In this document: piece by piece, positions 1 through 6,675 of the stretch
How the letters are laid out: every line of letters starts with the position of its first letter
How positions within the stretch are numbered: position 1 is the stretch's first letter
DNA from: Methylovirgula sp.
Lineage (GTDB): Bacteria; Pseudomonadota; Alphaproteobacteria; Rhizobiales; Beijerinckiaceae
DNA length: 8,258 nt
Reading direction: 5' to 3'
Assembly (NCBI GenBank): GCA_030038595.1
Contig: JASHSW010000150.1
Coordinates: forward strand, 1-8,258
Notes under the pieces: generated by a model
What the model saw: the letters and a program-made list of their open reading frames with translations, nothing else
Database searches by the model: none
What the model was told of the DNA's origin: nothing
Translations under genes and position numbers: made by a program

Positions 1-666
1 ACCGTGGACGCCATGGATGCGCAAGGCCGCGACAAAAGCGGCAAACCGGTCGCCGATCTCGACGATCCCGCGGCGCTCTCCAAGGCCGTATTCGCCTCCG
101 ATGTTGGCGTCGACAACGAGCCGATCAGCACGCGTGACGGCGGGACGATCTGGTTCGACGTGCTGGGCATCGAACCGGCCCGCCTGCAGAGTTTCGATGA
201 GGTCAAGCAACAGGTCGCGCAAGCTTGGAGGGAAGAGGAAACGTCGAAACGGCTGGCGAGCAAGGCGGCGGATCTCGTCAAGAAGCTCGATTCGGGCGAG
301 ACGCTCGCCGCGGTGGCTGCGAGCCAAGGCAATCTCGGCGTCAAACACGTCGAGCACATCAAGCGATCCGATCCCCAGGACCTGTCGCGGACGCAACTCA
401 CCCAGGTCTTCGATCGCTCCATGGGGACGGCCGGATCGGCGCCAGACGCGGACGGCACGCGCATGCTTTTCAAGGTCGTCGATGCAAAAGTTCCGCCGCT
501 CGACCTCAATCGCCCGGATTTCCGTAACATCGTAAAGCAGATGAAGACCGCGCTCAACGAGGACTTGCTCGCCGAGTACGTAAGCCAAATCCAGAGCCAG
601 ATCGGGGTCGAGATCAACCAGCAGGCGCTTGCCTCGATCCTCGCGCCGCCGGCCGACACGGAATAG
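1..666 (+). CDS. ppiD: Peptidyl-prolyl cis-trans isomerase, PpiD/SurA-like, C-terminal part (5' truncated)
   Basis: The frame is open from the first base of the window (Thr-Val-Asp...) to the TAG at 664-666, giving 221 residues of a longer protein. The visible part is hydrophilic and helix-rich, with no membrane segment. It has a degenerate parvulin-like stretch near residues 35-60 (ISTRDGGTIWFDVLGIEP), then a helical tail with FDEVKQQVAQAWREEE near 65-80, and an end reading DLLAEYVSQIQSQIGVEINQ. This tail pattern is typical of PpiD-type chaperones, which are anchored in the inner membrane by an N-terminal helix and assist folding of exported proteins in the periplasm. The anchor, the SurA-like N domain and most or all of the parvulin domain would lie upstream of the window. 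The gene ends 3 bases before trpE, so the two are probably cotranscribed. The family call is good; the symbol rests on tail similarity and gene order. Confidence 0.82.
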   Translation, partial: TVDAMDAQGRDKSGKPVADLDDPAALSKAVFASDVGVDNEPISTRDGGTIWFDVLGIEPARLQSFDEVKQQVAQAWREEETSKRLASKAADLVKKLDSGETLAAVAASQGNLGVKHVEHIKRSDPQDLSRTQLTQVFDRSMGTAGSAPDADGTRMLFKVVDAKVPPLDLNRPDFRNIVKQMKTALNEDLLAEYVSQIQSQIGVEINQQALASILAPPADTE

Positions 667-669
667 AGG

Positions 670-2178
670 ATGATCGAGCCATCCTTCGCGGCATTCGCCG
701 AGACCTACGAGGCTCGCGGCGCCGTGCTCCTATCCGCCCGCTTGGTCGGCGACCTCGAAACGCCCGTCGCGGCGTTCTTGAAGCTCTCTGCGAGCCGCTC
801 GAGGCGGCTCTTCCTGCTCGAGTCGGTCGAAGGCGGCGGCGCGCGCGGCCGCTATTCGATGATCGGCCTCGACCCGGACATCGTCTGGCGTTGTCTCGGC
901 GACCGCGCCGAAATCAATCGGCGGGCGCTCGCCGATCCGCAAGCCTTCCAGCCCTGCCCCGAATCGCCTCTCGATTCCTTGCGCTCGCTGATCGCCGAAT
1001 CGCAGATCGATGCCCCCGAAGAACTGCCGCCGATGGCGGCGGGCGTGTTCGGCTATCTCGGCTACGATATGGTCCGGCAGATGGAGCGGCTCGCACCCCC
1101 CAAGCCCGATCCGATCGGGGTAGCCGATGCGATCATGCTGCGCCCGACCGTGATGGTTGTCTTCGACAGCGTGAAAGACGAAATCTGGGTCGTGACCCCG
1201 GTGCGCAAGGGCGGCAGCGCCAAGCCCGCCTATGAAGCCGGACGCGAACGGATCGATTCGGTCGTCGCCGCTCTCGAATCCGCCCGCTTGGACGAGGAGG
1301 AAGTGCGCGCCAGCGTGGCGCCGGCGACACCGAAATCGAATACTTCCGAAGAACGGTTTTGCGAAATGGTCGAGCGCGCCAAAGACTATATTCGCGCCGG
1401 CGACATCTTTCAGGTTGTGCTTTCGCAGCGTTTCACGGCGCCGTTCGCGCTGCCGGCGTTCGCTCTCTATCGCGCCCTGCGCCGCGTCAATCCTGCTCCG
1501 TTCCTCTGCTATCTCGATTTCGGAGATTTCCAGATCGTCTGTTCGAGCCCAGAGATTCTGGTGCGCGTGCGCGACGCAAAGGTGACGATCCGGCCGATCG
1601 CCGGCACGCGCTGGCGCGGCAAGACGCAAGCCGAGGATGCGCAGCTTGCCGCCGAGCTCTTGGCCGACGAGAAGGAACGCGCCGAACATCTGATGCTGCT
1701 CGATCTGGGCCGCAACGACATCGGCCGTGTGGCGAAGATCGGCAGCGTCGAGGTCACGGAGCAATTCGCGATCGAGCGCTACAGCCACGTCATGCACATC
1801 GTCTCCAACGTCGAGGGCAAGCTCGACGCGCGCCGCGACGCGATCGACGCGCTCAGCGCTGGATTTCCGGCCGGTACCGTGTCCGGCGCGCCGAAGGTAC
1901 GCGCCATGCAGATCATCGACGAACTCGAAACGGATAAGCGCGGCATCTATGCCGGCTGCATCGGCTATTTCGGTGCGCATGGCGACATGGATACGTGCAT
2001 CATCCTGCGAACGTCCGTGGTGAAAGACGGGGTAATGCATGTGCAGGCGGGCGCCGGCGTGGTTTACGATTCGGATCCGGCCTATGAGCAGCGCGAGTGC
2101 GTGAACAAGGCGCAGGCGCTCTTCCGCGCCGCCGACGAAGCGGTCAAATTCGCGGCGCGAGCGAAACGCGGACAATAG
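670..2178 (+). CDS. trpE: Anthranilate synthase component I (aminase subunit)
   Basis: This 502-residue enzyme converts chorismate and ammonia to anthranilate and pyruvate, the first committed step of tryptophan synthesis, with TrpG delivering ammonia from glutamine. The N-terminal domain carries LLES at 49-52, the element that binds feedback tryptophan in this family. The chorismate-binding domain spans about 225-485 and includes PIAGTRWRG (309-317), ERAEHLMLLDLGRND (336-350, with His340), FPAGTVSGAPKVRAM (399-413) and AGAGVVYDSDP (460-470). It lacks a fused glutamine amidotransferase, and trpG is a separate gene downstream, unlike the trpE(G) fusion of many rhizobia. Length is normal. ATG 670 is chosen because the protein begins as relatives do. 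GGAA at 660-663 is a modest ribosome site and AGAGG directly abuts the ATG, so translation is probably coupled to the upstream gene. No leader peptide or attenuator fits in the 3-base gap. Confidence 0.98.
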   Translation: MIEPSFAAFAETYEARGAVLLSARLVGDLETPVAAFLKLSASRSRRLFLLESVEGGGARGRYSMIGLDPDIVWRCLGDRAEINRRALADPQAFQPCPESPLDSLRSLIAESQIDAPEELPPMAAGVFGYLGYDMVRQMERLAPPKPDPIGVADAIMLRPTVMVVFDSVKDEIWVVTPVRKGGSAKPAYEAGRERIDSVVAALESARLDEEEVRASVAPATPKSNTSEERFCEMVERAKDYIRAGDIFQVVLSQRFTAPFALPAFALYRALRRVNPAPFLCYLDFGDFQIVCSSPEILVRVRDAKVTIRPIAGTRWRGKTQAEDAQLAAELLADEKERAEHLMLLDLGRNDIGRVAKIGSVEVTEQFAIERYSHVMHIVSNVEGKLDARRDAIDALSAGFPAGTVSGAPKVRAMQIIDELETDKRGIYAGCIGYFGAHGDMDTCIILRTSVVKDGVMHVQAGAGVVYDSDPAYEQRECVNKAQALFRAADEAVKFAARAKRGQ

Positions 2179-2232
2179 GCTGATGGCCCTAGCCTCAAGC
2201 CCGGCCTTGTCGCGGCCATCCACAGGGTCAGC
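2179..2232 (+). repeat. Palindromic intergenic element after trpE (two competing hairpins)
   Basis: The 137-base gap between trpE and the reductase opens with this element, directly behind the trpE stop codon. One pairing joins GATGGCC (2182-2188) with GGCCATC (2214-2220). A competing pairing joins GCTGA (2179-2183) and CCCT (2187-2190) with AGGG and TCAGC (2224-2232). The loop holds a smaller CAAG (2196-2199) / CTTG (2206-2209) pair. No T run follows, so a classical intrinsic terminator is unlikely. It resembles dispersed REP-like elements of alphaproteobacterial genomes, from memory and not searched. The rest of the gap (2233-2302) shows nothing firm. Confidence 0.6.
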
Positions 2233-2302
2233 TTGAGCTGTTGTTGCCGATTAGACGTGTTGGCGGAAAGCGGCTGGGATCTATCTATTGCAGGTGAGGT
2301 AC

Positions 2303-2308
2303 AAAGGA
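2303..2308 (+). promoter_or_regulatory. Ribosome binding site of the aldo/keto reductase
   Basis: AAAGGA lies 7 bases before ATG 2316 and fixes that start. The same hexamer at the same distance precedes trpG. Confidence 0.75.
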
Positions 2309-2315
2309 CTGAACT

Positions 2316-3314
2316 ATGTCGCAACTCGAAACGGTCGCCATTCCCGGCACCAATCTTCAGCCCACCCGCGTTGCGCTGGGCACCTGGGCGATCGGCGGAT
2401 GGATGTGGGGCGGCAGCGACGACAAGGATTCGATCCGTACCATCCAAAGCGCGCTCGATCGCGGCATCAACATCATCGATACCGCGCCGGTCTACGGTTT
2501 CGGCCATTCCGAAGAGATCGTCGGCAAGGCGATTGCCGGGCGACGCCAAAACGTCATCCTCGCCAGCAAGGTCGGGCTCGACTGGAAGGACGGCAAACCG
2601 TTCCGCAACGCCGGCAAGGCGCGCATCGAGAAGGAGATCGAGGATTCGCTGCGCCGGCTCAAAACCGATGCAATCGACATCTACCAAATCCATTGGCCCG
2701 ATCCGGCAACGCCGATCGCCGAGACTGCCGAAGCGCTCAATGCGCTCTACAAGGCTGGCAAGATCCGCGCCATCGGGGTTAGTAATTTCGACGTCGCGCA
2801 GATGGAAGCTTTCCGCGCTGTCGCGCCGCTGCATACCGCGCAGCCGCCTTACAATCTCTTCGAGCGCCAGGCCGAAGAGGATGTCCTGCCCTATTGTGCC
2901 GATCACAAGATCGCAACGCTTGCCTATGGTGCGCTCTGCCGCGGCCTGCTGAGCGGCCGGATCAACGCCGACACCAAGTTTTCGGGCGACGATCTGCGCC
3001 GCAACGATCCCAAATTCCGAGCTCCGCGCTTTCAGCAATATCTCGCGGCGGTCGAACGGCTCGACCACTTTGCCCGGCAGAACTATGGCCGGCGCGTTAT
3101 TCATCTCGCCGTGCGCTGGGTGCTCGACAAGCAGCCGCTGAGCATCGCGCTCTGGGGCGCCCGCCATCCGCAACAGCTTGATCCGGTCGCCGAGGTGATG
3201 GGCTGGAAGCTCGATGCCGCGGCCTTGGCGCAGATCGACCGTATTCTTATCGAATGCATCCACGATCCGGTCGGCCCGGAATTCATGGCGCCGCCGGCGC
3301 GGCGCGCTGCCTAA
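2316..3314 (+). CDS. Aldo/keto reductase family oxidoreductase
   Basis: This 332-residue soluble protein is an NAD(P)H-dependent TIM-barrel oxidoreductase that should interconvert aldehydes or ketones and alcohols. The full catalytic tetrad can be read: Asp55 (IIDTAPVYGFG), Tyr60, Lys85 (LASKVG) and His126 (YQIHWPD). GVSNF (154-158) and the PYNLFER strand near 178-184 are family hallmarks. The overall pattern, including the GTWAIGGWMWGG start, is closest to the AKR11/YhdN-IolS style of bacterial reductase. Length is normal and nothing is broken. It sits between trpE and trpG, 137 bases after trpE and 93 before trpG, so it could be cotranscribed or have its own promoter. The substrate cannot be told from the sequence. 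No known step of tryptophan synthesis needs such an enzyme, so its placement is unexplained. Confidence 0.95.
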   Translation: MSQLETVAIPGTNLQPTRVALGTWAIGGWMWGGSDDKDSIRTIQSALDRGINIIDTAPVYGFGHSEEIVGKAIAGRRQNVILASKVGLDWKDGKPFRNAGKARIEKEIEDSLRRLKTDAIDIYQIHWPDPATPIAETAEALNALYKAGKIRAIGVSNFDVAQMEAFRAVAPLHTAQPPYNLFERQAEEDVLPYCADHKIATLAYGALCRGLLSGRINADTKFSGDDLRRNDPKFRAPRFQQYLAAVERLDHFARQNYGRRVIHLAVRWVLDKQPLSIALWGARHPQQLDPVAEVMGWKLDAAALAQIDRILIECIHDPVGPEFMAPPARRAA

Positions 3315-3326
3315 GGCGCCGGTCAC

Positions 3327-3352
3327 GCATGGCCGGATACGTCCGGCTATGC
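3327..3352 (+). repeat. Hairpin element between the aldo/keto reductase and trpG
   Basis: GCATGGCCGGA (3327-3337) pairs with TCCGGCTATGC (3342-3352) around a TACG loop, an 11-pair stem with a single G-T position that would be a G-U wobble in RNA. It starts 12 bases after the reductase stop codon. No T run follows, which argues against a rho-independent terminator. It shares the ATGGCC core with the element after trpE, suggesting the same REP-like family. It may also protect or process the mRNA. Confidence 0.75.
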
Positions 3353-3394
3353 CCGCAGCTTGACCTCGCCCGCGCTCACGGTCAAAAGGCCGAC

Positions 3395-3400
3395 AAAGGA
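3395..3400 (+). promoter_or_regulatory. Ribosome binding site of trpG
   Basis: AAAGGA lies 7 bases before ATG 3408 and decides this start over the in-frame TTG at 3360, whose extra 16 residues have no counterpart in the family. Confidence 0.75.
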
Positions 3401-3407
3401 TCGATCC

Positions 3408-4025
3408 ATGCCGACCGTCACGCTCATCGACAATTATGACTCCTTCACCTTCAACCTGGTGCATTACCTCGGCGGCCTCGGCGCCAAGGTCGGCGTCTAT
3501 CGCAACGACCAGGTGAGCGTCGCCGATATTCTCGCCGCGCGGCCCGACGCGATCGTGCTCTCGCCAGGGCCTTGCACGCCGCGCGAGGCAGGGATCTGCC
3601 TCGATCTCATCCGGGCGGCGAGCGCCGAGATTCCAATCTTCGGCGTCTGCCTGGGCCATCAGGCGATCGGCGAGGCATTCGGCGGCGAGGTGGTGCGCGC
3701 GCCCGTGCCGGTACACGGCAAGATTTCCGAGATCCGCCATGCGAGCGAAACCGTGTTCCGCGGAATCAACGGCCCGTTTCGTGCCACCCGCTACCATTCG
3801 CTGGTCGTCAACCGCAGCTCTCTGCCGGACGATCTTCGTGTCACCGCCGAGACCGACGGGCTTGTTATGGGGCTTTCGCATCGCGACCGCCCGACCCACG
3901 GCGTGCAGTTCCATCCCGAGAGCATCGCCTCCGAGCACGGACATCGGATTCTTTCGAACTTTCTCGATCTCGCCGCGCAATGGAACAAAGCGCGCTCCCT
4001 CTCCCCGCACGCGGGAAGAGGGTAG
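3408..4025 (+). CDS. trpG: Anthranilate synthase component II (glutamine amidotransferase)
   Basis: This 205-residue class I glutamine amidotransferase hydrolyses glutamine and passes ammonia to TrpE. The N-terminus LIDNYDSFTFNLVHYL (6-21) is diagnostic of TrpG/PabA. The oxyanion segment is SPGPCTP (52-58), the nucleophile is Cys81 in GVCLGHQ (79-85), and the rest of the triad is His169 and Glu171 in QFHPES (167-172). The start follows a strong AAAGGA site. The last nine residues (197-205, SLSPHAGRG) are encoded by a palindromic element that also contains the region up to the stop codon. They lie past the usual end of the fold and are probably dispensable. The protein could also serve p-aminobenzoate synthesis, as PabA/TrpG proteins sometimes do, but its placement among trp genes favours TrpG. 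Confidence 0.97.
   Translation: MPTVTLIDNYDSFTFNLVHYLGGLGAKVGVYRNDQVSVADILAARPDAIVLSPGPCTPREAGICLDLIRAASAEIPIFGVCLGHQAIGEAFGGEVVRAPVPVHGKISEIRHASETVFRGINGPFRATRYHSLVVNRSSLPDDLRVTAETDGLVMGLSHRDRPTHGVQFHPESIASEHGHRILSNFLDLAAQWNKARSLSPHAGRG
3997..4022 (+). repeat. Palindromic element forming the 3' end of trpG
   Basis: CCCTCTCCCCGC (3997-4008) is followed after two bases by GCGGGAAGAGGG (4011-4022), an inverted repeat with one mismatch. It directly precedes the trpG TAG. The pyrimidine-rich left arm and purine-rich right arm match the style of the element before moaC. The right arm is also the likely ribosome binding site of the next gene. Confidence 0.75.
4016..4022 (+). promoter_or_regulatory. 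Probable ribosome binding site of the peptide transporter, inside the palindrome
   Basis: AAGAGGG lies 8 bases before the TTG at 4031, good Shine-Dalgarno placement. The competing ATG at 3980 has no recognisable site upstream. If the hairpin forms in mRNA, this site is buried in the stem, so ribosomes finishing trpG would have to open it. Confidence 0.5.
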
Positions 4026-4030
4026 TTCGC

Positions 4031-5410
4031 TTGGCGGGCCGCGCCCAACCCCCGCCGCATTCCTCTGCCGAGGGCGGCGATCTCTTCGGCCATCCGCGCG
4101 CACTCACCTTTCTGTTTTCGACGGAGATGTGGGAGCGCTTCTCGTATTATGGGATGCGCGCGCTCCTCGTCCTCTACATGACGAAAGTCCTGCTGCTCCC
4201 CGGCCACGCCGGCAATGTGATCGGTCTCGCCGCGCTGCGGCATGGCCTCGAATCTCTGTTCGGGCCGCTCGCCCTGCAGCCACTTTCTTCGCAGATCTAC
4301 GGCTTCTACACCGCGCTCGTCTATCTCACGCCGATGTTCGGCGGGCTGCTCGCCGACCGCGTGCTCGGCCGGCGCCGCATGGTGGTGATCGGCGCGATCC
4401 TCATGGCGATCGGGCATTTTCTGATGGCGGTCGAGCAGTTCTTTTTATTCGCCCTCCTCGCGCTGATCCTCGGCAGCGGCGCGTTCAAGCCGAATATCGC
4501 GACGCAAGTCGGCAGCCTTTACGCGCCCGGCGATCCGCGCCGCGACCGTGCCTATTCGATTTTCTACGTCGGTATCAACATCGGCGCGTTTTTTTCGCCG
4601 CTCGTCTGCGGCACGCTCGGCGAAGCGGCCGGCTGGCGCTACGGCTTTGCCGCCGCGGGCGTCGGCATGTGCATCGGGCTTTGCATCTATCTTTTCGCTC
4701 TGCCGCTGCTGCCGCCCGAAACCGAAGCGCCGCGGGCGCCTGTCTCGCACAAGCCGCTCGACCGCGCGGAATGGCGCGGCATCGTAGCGCTGCTCGCGCT
4801 GTTCGTACCCAACACTTTGTTCTGGGCGGTCTACGAACAGCAGGGCAACACCATCGTATTATGGGCGGATGCCAACACCGACCGGACGATCGATCTTTTC
4901 GGTTTTTCCGCGCAGATTCCGGCCACGTGGTTCCTGGCCGTCAATCCGTTCCTGATCTTCGCCTTTACGCCGTTCATTGTAGCGCTCTGGGCGCGGCAGG
5001 CGGCGCGGGGGCACGAACCCTCGAGCGTCATCAAAATGTCGCTTGGGTGTCTCGGCGCCGCGCTAGCCTATCTGCTGCTGGCGGCCGCCGCCCTCCACGC
5101 CGGCACGGGCAAGGCGAGTTGGCTTTGGCTGTTCTCGTATTTCGCCATTCTCACCGTTGGCGAGCTTTATTTGGCGCCGGTGGGGATCTCGCTGGTGACC
5201 AAAGTCGCGCCGCCACGGATTCTCTCGATGCTGATGGGCGTGTGGCTGGCGACGAGCTTCGTCGGCGATTTTCTGGCCGGCTGGCTCGGTAGTTTTTGGA
5301 GCCGGATGGAAAAGCCGGAATTTTTTCTTGTGGTTGCCGCCATCGCCGCCTTCGCTGGCGCGATAATCCGGGCCTGCGATTGGCCGCTGCGCGGGGCGTT
5401 GCGGGAATAG
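4031..5410 (+). CDS. POT/PTR2 family proton-coupled di-/tripeptide transporter
   Basis: The protein is 459 residues from TTG 4031, or 476 from ATG 3980, which would overlap trpG by 46 bases. It is an inner-membrane MFS carrier of about 12 hydrophobic segments that imports small peptides with protons. Residues from the TTG start: ExxERF with YYG in [10 protein letters not shown] (32-41), the MFS loop [13 protein letters not shown] (104-116), GSGAFKPN (148-155), the PTR2 signature FYVGINIG (178-185), [11 protein letters not shown] (264-274) and [18 protein letters not shown] (378-395). All are hallmarks of the DtpT/YhiP-type group. The segment near 54-90 between the first two helices looks natural to one bacterial subgroup. 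Length is normal. The TTG start is preferred for its ribosome site and because the conserved region begins only at about residue 18. It lies between trpG and trpD, an unusual neighbour. Peptide import could supply tryptophan, which is an inference. Confidence 0.95.
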   Translation: MAGRAQPPPHSSAEGGDLFGHPRALTFLFSTEMWERFSYYGMRALLVLYMTKVLLLPGHAGNVIGLAALRHGLESLFGPLALQPLSSQIYGFYTALVYLTPMFGGLLADRVLGRRRMVVIGAILMAIGHFLMAVEQFFLFALLALILGSGAFKPNIATQVGSLYAPGDPRRDRAYSIFYVGINIGAFFSPLVCGTLGEAAGWRYGFAAAGVGMCIGLCIYLFALPLLPPETEAPRAPVSHKPLDRAEWRGIVALLALFVPNTLFWAVYEQQGNTIVLWADANTDRTIDLFGFSAQIPATWFLAVNPFLIFAFTPFIVALWARQAARGHEPSSVIKMSLGCLGAALAYLLLAAAALHAGTGKASWLWLFSYFAILTVGELYLAPVGISLVTKVAPPRILSMLMGVWLATSFVGDFLAGWLGSFWSRMEKPEFFLVVAAIAAFAGAIIRACDWPLRGALRE

Positions 5411-5494
5411 GTCGGACCGGCGCCCCGATCCTCTTGCCCCGGCGAGTCCGTAAAGCGGGCGCAAATCCGGGCCGGATCAATCCGCCGTTCTGGA

Positions 5495-5532
5495 TCCCGG
5501 CTCTGCGCTCCCCTCAGACCGGGAAAGAGGGG
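5495..5532 (+). repeat. Inverted-repeat element before trpD
   Basis: The 161-base gap between transporter and trpD holds TCCCGG (5495-5500) facing CCGGGA (5519-5524), and overlapping this CCCCTC (5510-5515) facing GAGGGG (5527-5532). The pairings compete. The run from TGGATCCCGG (5491-5500) onward resembles dispersed intergenic elements I recall from alphaproteobacteria, not searched. The same gap also has ATCCGG-G-CCGGAT (5465-5477) and a tandem GCTTGC (5535-5546). No clear promoter was seen. Confidence 0.5.
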
Positions 5533-5571
5533 TTGCTTGCGCTTGCGCGGCCGTGGGCGCAAGGAAAACCG

Positions 5572-6600
5572 ATGGACGAATTCAAACCGCTGATCGCCAA
5601 ACTAGCGAGCGGGGGCGCCTTGCACCGCGCCGAGGCGGAGCGCGCCTTCGATCTGCTTCTGTCGGGGCGGGTATCGGCCGCCCAAATCGGCGGCTTTCTC
5701 CTTGCATTGCGGGTGCGCGGCGAAACAATCGACGAGATCACCGGCGCCGTCGCGGCGATGCGCGCCAAAATGCACAAGGTCGCAGCGCCCCCCGAGGCGA
5801 TCGACATCGTTGGGACCGGCGGCGACGGGCATGCATCCTATAACGTCTCGACGCTCGCGGCGCTGATCGTCGCGGCCTGCGGCGTGCCGGTCGCCAAACA
5901 CGGCAACCGCGCCGCCTCGTCGAACGCCGGGGCGAGCGACGTCCTGACGGCGCTCGGCGTGCGGATCGCCGCTACGCCGCGGGAGGTCACAACCTCGATC
6001 ACCGCGGCCGGCATTGGTTTCATGAGCGCGGCCGCCCACCATCCCGCCGTTCGCCATGTCGCGGAAATCCGCGCCGAACTCGGCACACGGACCTTGTTCA
6101 ACCTCATCGGCCCGCTCGCCAACCCGGCCGGCGTCAAGCGCCAATTGCTCGGCGTTTTTTCCGCCGATTGGCTTCACCCGCTCGCCGAAGTTCTGCGCAA
6201 CTTGGGCGCCGAGCGCGTCTGGCTGGTGCACGGGTCGGACGGGCTCGACGAAATCACCACGACCGGGCCGACCTTTGTCACTGCGCTCGAAGCCGGCACT
6301 ATCCGCTCCTTCGAGATTGTGCCGGAGGACGCCGGCATCGCCCGCGCCAAGCTCGAAGAACTGAAGGGCGGCGACGCCAAATACAACGCCGCCGCGCTTA
6401 CCGCGGTTCTGCATGGCGCCAGAAACGCCTATCGCGACATCGCGGTCATCAACGCGGCGGCCGCGCTTGTCGTCGCCGAAAAAACCGCGGATCTTAAGGA
6501 AGGTGCGGCACTTGCCGCCGCCGCCCTCGATACCGGCGGCGCCGCCGGCGTGCTGGCCCGGCTGATCAAGGTATCGCAGGATAGCGGGAAAGAGACTTGA
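5572..6600 (+). CDS. trpD: Anthranilate phosphoribosyltransferase
   Basis: This 342-residue enzyme transfers the phosphoribosyl group of PRPP to anthranilate, the second step of the pathway. The small helical domain covers about 1-70 and includes [15 protein letters not shown] (38-52). The PRPP-binding loop is IVGTGGDG (79-86), followed by YNVST (90-94), KHGNRAASS (109-117), [13 protein letters not shown] (173-185) and the metal-binding DGLDE (223-227). The usual GSADVL after KHGNR reads GASDVL (120-125) here, a mild variant. Length is typical. ATG 5572 is chosen because AAGGAA (5561-5566) precedes it by 5 bases and the protein then begins like its family; the in-frame extension upstream to 5296 overlaps the transporter gene and is not real. 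It is a monofunctional protein, not fused to trpG as in enterobacteria. Confidence 0.97.
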   Translation: MDEFKPLIAKLASGGALHRAEAERAFDLLLSGRVSAAQIGGFLLALRVRGETIDEITGAVAAMRAKMHKVAAPPEAIDIVGTGGDGHASYNVSTLAALIVAACGVPVAKHGNRAASSNAGASDVLTALGVRIAATPREVTTSITAAGIGFMSAAAHHPAVRHVAEIRAELGTRTLFNLIGPLANPAGVKRQLLGVFSADWLHPLAEVLRNLGAERVWLVHGSDGLDEITTTGPTFVTALEAGTIRSFEIVPEDAGIARAKLEELKGGDAKYNAAALTAVLHGARNAYRDIAVINAAAALVVAEKTADLKEGAALAAAALDTGGAAGVLARLIKVSQDSGKET

Positions 6601-6653
6601 CATTTCGCTCCATATCTTTCGTCTCCTCGGCGGGCCTTCGCGCTTGCTGTGGC

Positions 6654-6663
6654 GGGAATTCCC
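6654..6663 (+). repeat. Perfect 10-base palindrome between trpD and trpC
   Basis: GGGAATTCCC directly abuts the trpC ribosome site. The remaining 75-base gap (6601-6675) shows no other hairpin and no convincing promoter. A palindrome this short could be chance or an operator half; nothing else supports a function. Confidence 0.3.
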
Positions 6664-6670
6664 AAGGTGA
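6664..6670 (+). promoter_or_regulatory. Ribosome binding site of trpC
   Basis: AAGGTGA lies 5 bases before ATG 6676 and decides that start over the in-frame GTG at 6649, which would read through the ribosome site itself. Confidence 0.7.
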
Positions 6671-6675
6671 CGTTG

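Noticed and set aside
730..2223. A 497-codon - strand open frame opposite trpE
   Set aside because: It mirrors trpE almost exactly and has low-complexity His/Arg/Asp-rich composition, so it is a codon-bias shadow.
2260..2289. Possible promoter for the reductase, TTGGCG then TCTATT 18 bases later
   Set aside because: Both boxes match the consensus only partly and chance matches are frequent; start-site mapping would be needed.
3327..3352. Rho-independent terminator after the reductase
   Set aside because: The stem is strong, but the bases after it are CCGCAGC with no T run.
3360..3388. Possible promoter before trpG, TTGACC then CAAAAG after 17 bases
   Set aside because: The -10 box is poor and the start of transcription would fall on the ribosome site, leaving almost no leader.
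3572..3979. Extension of the transporter frame upstream through trpG
   Set aside because: The extra 136 residues are the out-of-frame reading of trpG, Arg/Pro-rich and unlike any transporter N-terminus.
2082..4103. A 673-codon open frame on the - strand across the trpE end, the reductase and trpG
   Set aside because: It is antisense to three genes with clear catalytic motifs, its peptide is Arg/Asp/Gly-rich with no recognisable domain, and such long shadows are common in GC-rich DNA.
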